Shown piece after piece: positions 51,529-59,461 of a DNA stretch of 64,000 bases. Where the stretch lies: positions 65,367-129,366 of the forward strand of contig DEJS01000011.1 of NCBI GenBank assembly GCA_002353485.1, read 5' to 3'. The DNA comes from Prevotella sp. UBA2742 (GTDB lineage Bacteria > Bacteroidota > Bacteroidia > Bacteroidales > Bacteroidaceae). Position 1 is the stretch's first letter; the number at the start of each line of letters is the position of its first letter. A program made the position numbers and the translations under genes. The notes under the pieces are model-generated. The model was not told the origin of the DNA. It did not search any database and was given only the letters and a program-made list of their open reading frames with translations.

Positions 51529-52104
51529 TTAGTTTACGCTAACCTGCAGGTTGATGTTAGCCAATGTCACAATGTCACCACCCTTGATAGACATGGGGAC
51601 GTCGGGCTGCAGGTCGCGCTGGTTCAGTTTCGTTCCGTTCGACGAGTTCTTGTCTATGATGCACCAGCCAGAATCTGGCTTGTATATCAGCTGTGCGTGG
51701 ACACCGGACACGAACATGTTGCCTTCAAACATGCTCTGGTACGGTCCCTGACGGCGCCCGATGATGGCTCCATTGATGCCTACTATACGAATGTTCAGGC
51801 TGGGGTTATACAGCGTCAGCGAGGGCAGTCCGTTGGCAGCTGGCGCGGGCGGTGTGTCCGCTGTCTGCTGTGAAGCATAGACTGCCGCTGGTTGGCTGAC
51901 AACTTCTGCACTTTGCTGCTGCTGTACACCTTTGCGCTGTTCTTGCAGCTCATCATAGCTTGTCATCAGACCACCGCAGTAGGTGCAGCGACGACCCATG
52001 CCGACGCGTCCACAATTACTGCAATAGGACAACTCCTGACCGCACTGGTCGCAGAAACGTGAGTCGTCTTCTATCTCTTCTTTACAACTTGGGCATATAA
52101 TCAT
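51529..52104 (-). CDS. Zinc-ribbon plus FHA-domain protein
   Basis: A 191-residue protein. Residues 1-45 hold two zinc ribbons (CPSCKEEIEDDSRFCDQCG and CSNCGRVGMGRRCTYCG), then a Gln/Ala/Pro linker (~50-90), then an FHA domain (~100-190) with the phosphothreonine-binding residues GRRQG, S..H (VSGVHAQL) and the SSNGTKLN loop. FHA domains bind phosphothreonine peptides, so it is a likely reader of kinase-phosphorylated partners. Its start overlaps the AAA+ gene end by four bases (ATGA). Confidence 0.93.
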   Translation of the reverse strand: MIICPSCKEEIEDDSRFCDQCGQELSYCSNCGRVGMGRRCTYCGGLMTSYDELQEQRKGVQQQQSAEVVSQPAAVYASQQTADTPPAPAANGLPSLTLYNPSLNIRIVGINGAIIGRRQGPYQSMFEGNMFVSGVHAQLIYKPDSGWCIIDKNSSNGTKLNQRDLQPDVPMSIKGGDIVTLANINLQVSVN

Positions 52105-55100
52105 ATCGTCTCTATTATATCTTCAGGCATTATCAGTTGATAGGTCTCTTGTGTCACCTCGGACTGCGGCATCTGACTGACGCGCATGGAGAGTTGCTGG
52201 ATGGTGGCATCGAGCATGTTGCGCATCTCGCGGGCATTGCCGAACGACTCGCTCTTGCTGATGACCTTGCGGCAAATGAGATCCATAAGCTTGAACTCGG
52301 CCTCGGTAGACAACTTGTAGTTATCCTTAGCCGCCATCTTCTTGTAGATGGCCAGGAGTTCGTCTTCGTTGTAGTCATCGATGTGCATTTTATGGGTGAA
52401 GCGGCTGGCAAGTCCAGGATTGACGGCCAGGAAGGTCTCCATCTCGTCCTTGTAACCTGCAGCTATAACCACAAACTTACCACGGTCGTCCTCCATGCGT
52501 TTCATCAGCGTATCGATGGCTTCCTTGCCATATTGGTCGTTCTCGGACGAGAGCGTATAAGCCTCATCGATAAAGAGAATGCCGCCCATGGCCTTGTCGC
52601 ACATGTTGTTGACAATCTTCGGTGTCTCACCCATATACTTTCCGACAAGGGTAGCCCGGCTGGCCTCGATGACTCTGCTGGTAGGAAGTATCTCCATGGC
52701 CTGCAGCACCTCGCCCATCTTACGGGCTATCGACGTCTTTCCAGTTCCCGGATTACCTGTAAGGATAAAGTTCATGGACATTTGCTGCACCATACCGGCA
52801 CCGGCAGCGGCACGTTGTTTCATGAACATACTCTGAACGGCCAGACGGCGTATCATGTTCTTTACGGAACGCATGCCAATGAAGTCGTCCAGCTCGTTGA
52901 GTACTTCGTCCAATGGACGGGCCTGCTCGCTTTGTGCCATTGGCAGGTCGGCAGTGGTGATGGCGTACATGTCCGAGTCCTTGAAGTCGGGTTTGTTCAC
53001 AAGATCCATCAGACGCTGGCTCTGCTTCTCGACGGCTTGGTCGAAGATACGACGAGCCTCGCGTGCATTGCCAAAGTTCTTATCACGACGCAAATACAGC
53101 TGTTCGAACTGACGGTGTATAGCACCCTGCGTATCGGCATCGACGGTGAAGTTCTTGCCTTTGGCCAGGTTAATGAATATCTCGGTCAGCTCGTCCGGTG
53201 TATAGTCGTCGAAATGAATGGTCTGTGTGAAACGGCTCTTCAATCCCGGGTTGGTATCGATAAAGTCGTGCATCTGGTCGGTATATCCGGCCACGATACA
53301 GATGAACTTTCCGCGGTCATCCTCCAGTCGTTTCAGCAGCGTGTCAATAGCCTCAGCACCAAAGGAGTCCTGATCGCTGGACTTCAAGGTATAGGCCTCA
53401 TCAATGAACAGTACTCCGCCCATAGCCGAGTCGATGAGCTGGTTAGTCTTGATGGCGGTCTGTCCTGAGAAGCCTGCCACCAGCTTGCTGCGGTCGGCTT
53501 CTATCAGCTGGCCCCGTGAAAGAATGCCCAACGTGCGGAACACGTCAGCCATAATACGAGCCACGGTGGTCTTACCTGTACCGGGGTTACCCGTAAAGAC
53601 ATAGTGCTTGCCCTGGAAGGTATTCGTCTCACCACGGCGTATCTGCAGATTCAGGAACGCTGCCAGGTTCGATATTTCCTTCTTGACGGCAGCCAGTCCT
53701 ACCATGCCGTTCAGCTTGGTAAGACATTCCTTATAGTCAACGGTCTTAGGAGCCTCGTACGGTATGTCGGCAGCATCAATGGTCATCAGCTGCTCATTGG
53801 ACAGGGCCGACATGTCGCCCTTCTGCAGGCGCTCGGCCTGCTTGGAGCATATCTTGTCAAACAGCTGTCGCATGGTGCGCCCATTGGCAAAGTCCTTGTC
53901 GCGGGAATTGTAGAGCTCGGAAATCATCTTCTGGGCAAGCTCCTCTGCCTCCGTCGTAAACTGATACTTCTTGTCCTTGGCAAACACCTGCATAATCTCG
54001 AACAGCTGTGCTGGGTTATAGTCTTCTATATTGAGGAAGTAGCTGAAACGGCTTCGTACACCAGGATTGATACGGAACAGGTTGTCCATTTCCTGACGGT
54101 ATCCGGCTGCGATGACGACGAACTTGCCACGGTCGTCCTCCATGCGCTTCATCAGTTGTTCAAGGGCCTGTGCACCTTGCTGGTCACGGTCGCCGCCCTG
54201 GTTGACCGGAGCCAATGTGTAGGCCTCGTCAACGAAGAGTATACCACCCATGGCCTTGTCGCACAGACGATCTACCACCTTGGGAGTCTCGCCCTGATAT
54301 GGGCTGACCATCTTAGAACGGTCTACCTCGACTACATGTCCGCTATCCAGATAGCCTATAGCCTCAAGAATCTCACCCAGCTTGCGTGCTATGGTGGTCT
54401 TTCCTGTACCAGGATTACCAGTCAGTACGATATGTATACCAGCTTTCTCCTGCTCTCCCAGTCCTCGCTGGGCACGCTGCACGCTGTTATGCACCGTAAA
54501 GGCTATCTCGCGAACGGCCTTCTTCACCTCATCCATGCCGATGTAGTGATCCAGGTCGTGCAGAATGTCGTCCAGCGAACGTTCCTCAGGTACGTAGCCA
54601 CGGATGTCCTGTTCCTCTACCATCACAGCGTCGGCACCACGGCTGATGAACGACGTAAAGATGTCCTCGGCGGTCTTTACGGCCACATGGGCAAAGCCGA
54701 AGGTGTCGTCCTTAATCTTCACCTGATACTGGAAATAGCGCGACAGCTTATGGTCGGCCTCGGGAGTATATGCTGCTATGCCGTACTTGGTGCGCAGCTC
54801 CATCTTACAAATGTCGCACAGCTCCTGGTAACCTGGAGTAGGCAGGCGGAAGGTGTACTTAAAACGGTTTTGCGCGGCAGGGTTCGCGGTCAGGAAGTCG
54901 TCCAGGCCCTTGGGTAGTCCGGCAATCATGACGATGGGATTCTCGTCCCATTTGTCCATCTCGACGAACAACTTGTCCAGCGGGTTTACCTGGTTAGAGT
55001 ATCGGTCTGGCAGCAACTTCTGTACGTTATCGAAGAACAGGATTCCGTCCTTGGCTTTCTTGACATTGTCATCCCACTTGTCGACAAACCGCTGATAGTC

Positions 55101-55418
55101 CACAGCATCTACCATGGTCAGCTTGGGCTTGTCAATAATCTTATGCTGGTAGAAATAGTCACGTATCACTTCTGCAAGAGCCGTCTTACCGGTACCCGTC
55201 TCACCTATGATGATGGCATTCACGCTGAGACGCACCTTCATGATGTCCTTACGCGAGTGCAGATAGGTGTAGGTGTCGACGACGGTCTTCAGCTGTTGCT
55301 TCACATCATCGAGACCAACCATGCGGTCCAGCACGTTCTGAGAAACCAGCGGCTTACCACACCACTTACAGAACTTGGCTATCGAGCGGTTTTCTTTATG
55401 GCAATTATCACATATCAT
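52101..55418 (-). CDS. Four-module CbxX/EccA-type AAA+ ATPase with N-terminal zinc ribbon
   Basis: A 1105-residue protein. Residues 1-22 are a zinc ribbon (CDNCHKENRSIAKFCKWCG). Four AAA+ modules follow, with Walker A at 72-79 (GETGTGKT), 334-341, 610-617 and 888-895 (all GNPGTGKT). Walker B is intact in modules 2-4 (ILFVDEAYTL, VLFIDEAYTL, ILFIDEAYTL), but module 1 has ILFFDNV, lacking the catalytic Glu. Modules 2-4 resemble CbxX/CfqX rubisco-activase-like and EccA ATPases, which remodel protein complexes. Most family members have one or two modules, so four in tandem is unusual. It is one base downstream of the kinase. Confidence 0.93.
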   Translation of the reverse strand: MICDNCHKENRSIAKFCKWCGKPLVSQNVLDRMVGLDDVKQQLKTVVDTYTYLHSRKDIMKVRLSVNAIIIGETGTGKTALAEVIRDYFYQHKIIDKPKLTMVDAVDYQRFVDKWDDNVKKAKDGILFFDNVQKLLPDRYSNQVNPLDKLFVEMDKWDENPIVMIAGLPKGLDDFLTANPAAQNRFKYTFRLPTPGYQELCDICKMELRTKYGIAAYTPEADHKLSRYFQYQVKIKDDTFGFAHVAVKTAEDIFTSFISRGADAVMVEEQDIRGYVPEERSLDDILHDLDHYIGMDEVKKAVREIAFTVHNSVQRAQRGLGEQEKAGIHIVLTGNPGTGKTTIARKLGEILEAIGYLDSGHVVEVDRSKMVSPYQGETPKVVDRLCDKAMGGILFVDEAYTLAPVNQGGDRDQQGAQALEQLMKRMEDDRGKFVVIAAGYRQEMDNLFRINPGVRSRFSYFLNIEDYNPAQLFEIMQVFAKDKKYQFTTEAEELAQKMISELYNSRDKDFANGRTMRQLFDKICSKQAERLQKGDMSALSNEQLMTIDAADIPYEAPKTVDYKECLTKLNGMVGLAAVKKEISNLAAFLNLQIRRGETNTFQGKHYVFTGNPGTGKTTVARIMADVFRTLGILSRGQLIEADRSKLVAGFSGQTAIKTNQLIDSAMGGVLFIDEAYTLKSSDQDSFGAEAIDTLLKRLEDDRGKFICIVAGYTDQMHDFIDTNPGLKSRFTQTIHFDDYTPDELTEIFINLAKGKNFTVDADTQGAIHRQFEQLYLRRDKNFGNAREARRIFDQAVEKQSQRLMDLVNKPDFKDSDMYAITTADLPMAQSEQARPLDEVLNELDDFIGMRSVKNMIRRLAVQSMFMKQRAAAGAGMVQQMSMNFILTGNPGTGKTSIARKMGEVLQAMEILPTSRVIEASRATLVGKYMGETPKIVNNMCDKAMGGILFIDEAYTLSSENDQYGKEAIDTLMKRMEDDRGKFVVIAAGYKDEMETFLAVNPGLASRFTHKMHIDDYNEDELLAIYKKMAAKDNYKLSTEAEFKLMDLICRKVISKSESFGNAREMRNMLDATIQQLSMRVSQMPQSEVTQETYQLIMPEDIIETI

Positions 55419-55419
55419 A

Positions 55420-58377
55420 CTATTCTACATCCTTTTGTATTTGTTCCACTACGCTGGCGGGACTGATATCCACCTTCTCCGGATCAGGCTTTCCCACATT
55501 CAGCAGCTTGGTACTGAAGAGCAGCATCTCCAACAACAGAAGCCCCACCATGATACTCCATAATATATAATGTAATACGGATTCTCCACTGATAGAGCGT
55601 ACCTGGTTGGTCACATCGTCCAGAATACCAAACTTCGAACCCTTGAAGCGGAACGACTTCTGCTTGAAGGTGTAATACAGCGGCTCTATCAGGGTCGATT
55701 TGATGTCGTCCTGCATTACTTCGTTTATCAGCTGGTTGTCACCCTTCGAGTCGGTACGGTAGTCAGTAAGGTGACATATTAGCATGTATATCAGGGTTAT
55801 CACAACAATGACAGGGATGAACAGCGTCGGATATGCGCTGTTGACCGACTTGAGAATGGTAATGGGAATATACGATGTTAGGAACCCTAATACTCCCCAG
55901 AGACAGCACATGACGAAGCCATAGCCCCTGAAGTATGACCTCAGCCCTACGATGACCGCCGTCATACCTCCCACAGGCAGTGCAATGGTTGTAAATGAGT
56001 TGCGCAACAGGTAGTCACGGTCGTCGATGCCAAAGATAACAAGTGCCAGCATAAAGAGGGCACACAGTCCGTAATATACGATGCGCCACCGCTTCTCCTT
56101 GGCCTTGGCCTTGTAGTAGCCTTTGCGCACCTCGCCGTACTTCCGGGCCGTCTCTTCCTTGGCCTTCCCGAAACGCTTATAGTACTTATGGTTCTTGTCT
56201 ATCTCGCCCAGCTTGATGACCCACTCTTCAAGCTTACGCTCATAGCTGTACTCCTCGGTGAAGTCCTGTGTGGGGTCTTCGTGGTAGAACACAGACAGCC
56301 ACTGGCTCAACGAGCCTTGCTTGATGGCAGTCAGCATCTGCGGGCGATATGCCGCCAGGTCGACGCCGGCCCCCGACTTCAATTCGTTTCCGTCTTCCAG
56401 AAGGTACGACGGTGTGACGCCCAGGATGCGGCAGAAGCGGTATGCGGCAGTACGGGCATCGTAAGCCCCGAGCCGCTCACGGTTCTCCTCGCTCTTCAGG
56501 TCGAAGCAGGCCCGTGCCTGCGATATCTGCTCTATCCATCCGTGCAGATGTGCAAAATAATAGAAACGTCCCTCGGGGTCGGTATAGTCGGCCACCTGCT
56601 TGTCGAACTCCTCGTCGCTAAGGTCCTGCCATGTCTTCAGCTGCTCGTTCAGCACCTCGCCTACCTTGAAGGGTGTGTCAGCCTCTCTCAGGTCGTAGGC
56701 GGCATTACGGTCTATATTGTACAGTACCTTATACCCTAAGGAACGGGAGGGTTGCTTGCCCGTCGTCATAATACGCAATGCTTCGCAAGCCATGTGGTCT
56801 TCATGGCTGTACATCCATGACAGGAAACGCCCGTCGGTCAGGCTCATCCACTCATCTTCCGTGCACTCCTCGTATCCGAAGGAGTGAATAATTTCGGCCA
56901 CGGTTGAAGAGGGGAACCTGTTCAGGAACGGAATGTCCGGGTCTATTTCGTACACCAGCTTGAGTATGGCTATCCTGCGGTCCATCTTGCTTTCCTTGGA
57001 AAAGTAGCTACGCAGGCGGTCCACATCGGCCTTGGAGTGTGAATCCAGATAAAGGAACAGGGTGTCGTTCGGATTGGCCAGGGCCATCGTGTAGTCCTCC
57101 TGATAGCTGAGCACCGATATGGCTGCACTGTGCACATCGTCGCACAGATTTCCCCTGACATCCTTATACGGATAGGTAGGCTCCATGACATAGACAGCCG
57201 CCATCAGCCCGGCACGCTGGTCGGCAGGATAGCGGTTCACCACAATATCCTTCACCGCCGAGCTCAGCTTCACGTTGCCACACTGTTCCAGCCAGCTGGC
57301 TATTCGTCCGTTATAAAGGTAGCTAAAGGCCAGACGTTCATTGTCGACGAGCAAGGGTATCAGTTCGTGTACGTTGTCGGCTATCAAGTTACGGTCCGGG
57401 TCTACTACGAAACTGCGGTACTTCAGCATGGGCGACGAAATGTCTACCTCGACATCCTCGCCCAGGAACCAGCGTTCCACCTGCTCGTATCCCCAGCGGG
57501 TCTGTGGATTGACCGATGTCAGTCCCTGCACAATCATCTTCACACGGTCGGGCAGTTCGTTGATACGGGGCAGTCGTCCCTCGTTCTTCTTGCGCATCAT
57601 GACGCGCTCATTCTGGCTCAGTGGGTTTTCGCCCAGCCAGAGTGTCATCAGTGTGATGCCCAGCGAGTAGTAGTCTACGGACGGGGTAATCTCCACCTCG
57701 CCGTCAATGACGTCGTTGTACATCTCGGGAGCAGCGTAGACCGGTGTCCGTGCCTGTGTGGTACGGTGCAGCCGTTCGTCGCCTCCCATGACGCTGGAGA
57801 TGCCGAAGTCGCCCAGCACCACTTCCTTGTGGTCGGTGTCACGGAAGAAGAAATTGCTGGGTTTGATGTCTTTATGAATGACGTTGTTGTTATGACAGCA
57901 CGCCAGGGCGGCAGCCGCCTGCAGGGCTATACGCCGGAACTGGTTGAAGTCGCCATTCAGGTCGTAGTTCATCAGCGTGCCGCCACGCAGGTACTCCATC
58001 AGCTCGTAGTCGCGATTCTTACCGTCAACGTAGGTATTGCCATAGTCGTCAATCCTGACAATCATCTCCATGTTGATGTTCAGGATGATACGCATCAGTG
58101 TTCTCTTGATGGTAAAATTCGGATAGTATATCTTCAGCACTCGCTGGCCTTCGCTGCCTTCCACCAGGAATACCTGTGCCTCGCCGGAGTTGTCGCTAAG
58201 GCATTTAATACTCCTATACACTTTTCCTTTCAGCAGGAATTCCACTTCGCCGCCAGCCTGTCCGCCGGTGTTACCGTCCGGTCTTATCGTAGTCTCCACT
58301 GCAGCGGCAGGCTTACTGGTTGTCGCCCGCATAGTAGAACTGGCATTCTGCTGTGGTGTTCTAATGGTCCCGTCCAT
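55420..58377 (-). CDS. Transmembrane Ser/Thr protein kinase
   Basis: A 985-residue protein. The Hanks-type kinase domain spans ~50-310: Lys82 in VLKIYY, catalytic loop HKDIKPSN (H168, D170; HKD instead of HRD), DFG at 190-192 and APE at 216-218. A long helical middle (~320-760) without a recognised domain follows, then five hydrophobic segments (~760 to the end, including VYYGLCALFMLALVIFG and YILWSIMVGLLLLEMLLF). The kinase is therefore cytoplasmic and tethered to the membrane by its C-terminus. No PASTA or other extracellular sensor is visible. It starts 5 bases after the zinc-ribbon gene. Confidence 0.93.
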   Translation of the reverse strand: MDGTIRTPQQNASSTMRATTSKPAAAVETTIRPDGNTGGQAGGEVEFLLKGKVYRSIKCLSDNSGEAQVFLVEGSEGQRVLKIYYPNFTIKRTLMRIILNINMEMIVRIDDYGNTYVDGKNRDYELMEYLRGGTLMNYDLNGDFNQFRRIALQAAAALACCHNNNVIHKDIKPSNFFFRDTDHKEVVLGDFGISSVMGGDERLHRTTQARTPVYAAPEMYNDVIDGEVEITPSVDYYSLGITLMTLWLGENPLSQNERVMMRKKNEGRLPRINELPDRVKMIVQGLTSVNPQTRWGYEQVERWFLGEDVEVDISSPMLKYRSFVVDPDRNLIADNVHELIPLLVDNERLAFSYLYNGRIASWLEQCGNVKLSSAVKDIVVNRYPADQRAGLMAAVYVMEPTYPYKDVRGNLCDDVHSAAISVLSYQEDYTMALANPNDTLFLYLDSHSKADVDRLRSYFSKESKMDRRIAILKLVYEIDPDIPFLNRFPSSTVAEIIHSFGYEECTEDEWMSLTDGRFLSWMYSHEDHMACEALRIMTTGKQPSRSLGYKVLYNIDRNAAYDLREADTPFKVGEVLNEQLKTWQDLSDEEFDKQVADYTDPEGRFYYFAHLHGWIEQISQARACFDLKSEENRERLGAYDARTAAYRFCRILGVTPSYLLEDGNELKSGAGVDLAAYRPQMLTAIKQGSLSQWLSVFYHEDPTQDFTEEYSYERKLEEWVIKLGEIDKNHKYYKRFGKAKEETARKYGEVRKGYYKAKAKEKRWRIVYYGLCALFMLALVIFGIDDRDYLLRNSFTTIALPVGGMTAVIVGLRSYFRGYGFVMCCLWGVLGFLTSYIPITILKSVNSAYPTLFIPVIVVITLIYMLICHLTDYRTDSKGDNQLINEVMQDDIKSTLIEPLYYTFKQKSFRFKGSKFGILDDVTNQVRSISGESVLHYILWSIMVGLLLLEMLLFSTKLLNVGKPDPEKVDISPASVVEQIQKDVE

Positions 58378-58382
58378 AGTCG

Positions 58383-59327
58383 TTATTTGTCGTCTTTTAT
58401 TTCTGCGTTACTGTTACTGCCTAACACGACCCACTTGCCTCCCAGCTGCGGCTTGGCACATCCGCAGGGACTGCTGTGCATAGCATGCTTGAAGTTGCAG
58501 ACCCATGCCAGACGCACACCGACGGGCTTGCTGGCCATGGCGTAGTTACGGGCCTTGGCCGGCGATGGCGTCGGCGGTAGAGCCAGCTTGTCGAGTATGG
58601 CCGACAGCATACGGGCCTTGACGGCCTTCTGCTCCTCCAACTCTTCCTTGGTCATGCGCTTCGACTCCACCTTCGGAATGACCGGGTTGGCCACCCCTTC
58701 GTCCTTGGCCAGAAGAGTCAGCACACGCTCGCGCAGCTTGTTACTCATCTGCTCGCGCACGATGTCACGCTCTGAGTTGTATGGTAAGGCATTGTCGAGC
58801 TTGGCAAAGTCCTGCACCAAATCCGTCAGGTCCTTGTAGTCCGGATTGAGCTGCATCTCCTTCACCAGCATGCGGGCTTCCTCGGTCAGGGCCGTGCCAC
58901 ACTTCTTGCAGAAAGAGAACTCGCTCAGCGAGTGACAGGTGGGACATACGATGCCACCCTGCGGACTGCCGCACTCCGGACAGTACGCCTCGCCTCCCGA
59001 CAGACGTGCACCGCAGAAGGAGCACACGTCCTTGCGGATGTAGTGATGGCACGTCTCGCAGTAGTCTGCATCAGGGTCAACCTCTGCACCGCAGAACGGG
59101 CACGAGGTTTTTCCGATGGGCTGTCCGCACTGTGCACAGAAAAGGGCTTCAGGTTCGTTAATGGTTCCGCAGAAGGGGCATTGTTTTCCGCCGGCCTGCT
59201 GCTGGTGCTGCTGTTGTTGCATCTGCGCAGGCTGATCATCATGCTGTAGTTCACGCTCACGCTGGCGCTGCTGAGGGCGGGAGGTGCGCTGTGTACTTTC
59301 CAAGTTCGTAGTATTGTCGTTCATCAT
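58383..59327 (-). CDS. Multi-zinc-ribbon protein, first gene of the signalling operon
   Basis: A 314-residue soluble protein. A Gln-rich N-terminus (~1-47) precedes five consecutive zinc-ribbon half-sites: CPFCGTINEPEALFCAQCG, CPFCGAEVDPDADYCETC, CSFCGARLSGGEAYCPECG and CPTCHSLSEFSFCKKCG (residues ~48-145), DZANK-like. A helical region (~150-260) and a C-terminal Cys-containing stretch (HSSPCGCAKPQLGG) follow. There is no enzyme motif. It probably works as an adaptor or scaffold for the kinase and AAA+ partners that carry related ribbons; that is inference from context. Confidence 0.85.
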   Translation of the reverse strand: MMNDNTTNLESTQRTSRPQQRQRERELQHDDQPAQMQQQQHQQQAGGKQCPFCGTINEPEALFCAQCGQPIGKTSCPFCGAEVDPDADYCETCHHYIRKDVCSFCGARLSGGEAYCPECGSPQGGIVCPTCHSLSEFSFCKKCGTALTEEARMLVKEMQLNPDYKDLTDLVQDFAKLDNALPYNSERDIVREQMSNKLRERVLTLLAKDEGVANPVIPKVESKRMTKEELEEQKAVKARMLSAILDKLALPPTPSPAKARNYAMASKPVGVRLAWVCNFKHAMHSSPCGCAKPQLGGKWVVLGSNSNAEIKDDK

Positions 59328-59350
59328 ATTGCTGATCAGTAATAATGTTG

Positions 59351-59383
59351 CAAAGTTAGCAAATATTTTTTAAACACAACAAA
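59351..59383 (-). promoter_or_regulatory. Promoter of the kinase/AAA+/FHA/PP2C operon
   Basis: Minus strand: TTTG (59383-59380), 21-bp spacer, TAACTTTG (59358-59351), 24 bases before the start codon. The -33 box overlaps the U tract of the M13 peptidase terminator. Confidence 0.75.
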
Positions 59384-59413
59384 AAAACCGCCGTAAATTT
59401 GTATTTACGACGG
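59381..59413 (-). terminator. Terminator of the M13 peptidase gene
   Basis: 11-bp stem CCGCCGTAAAT (59388-59398) / ATTTACGACGG (59403-59413) with one mismatch and a TTGT loop, followed on the minus strand by seven Ts (59387-59381). A weaker T run on the other side could make it bidirectional. Confidence 0.85.
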
Positions 59414-59461
59414 CATTTTTAATTAATTTGGTGGATTTAGCACCTCATACGTTGATTTTTC

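Noticed and set aside
53604..54917. 437-codon antisense open frame over the AAA+ gene
   Set aside because: Shadow of the conserved AAA+ modules; low-complexity translation. The 443-codon frame at 52137-53468 is rejected for the same reason.
57130..58545. 471-codon antisense open frame over the kinase gene
   Set aside because: Shadow of the kinase domain, whose catalytic motifs are all in the other strand.
47037..59327. Type VI or type VII secretion locus
   Set aside because: Kinase, PP2C, FHA and EccA-like ATPase are reminiscent, but no tube, sheath, EssC or WXG100 gene is present in the window.
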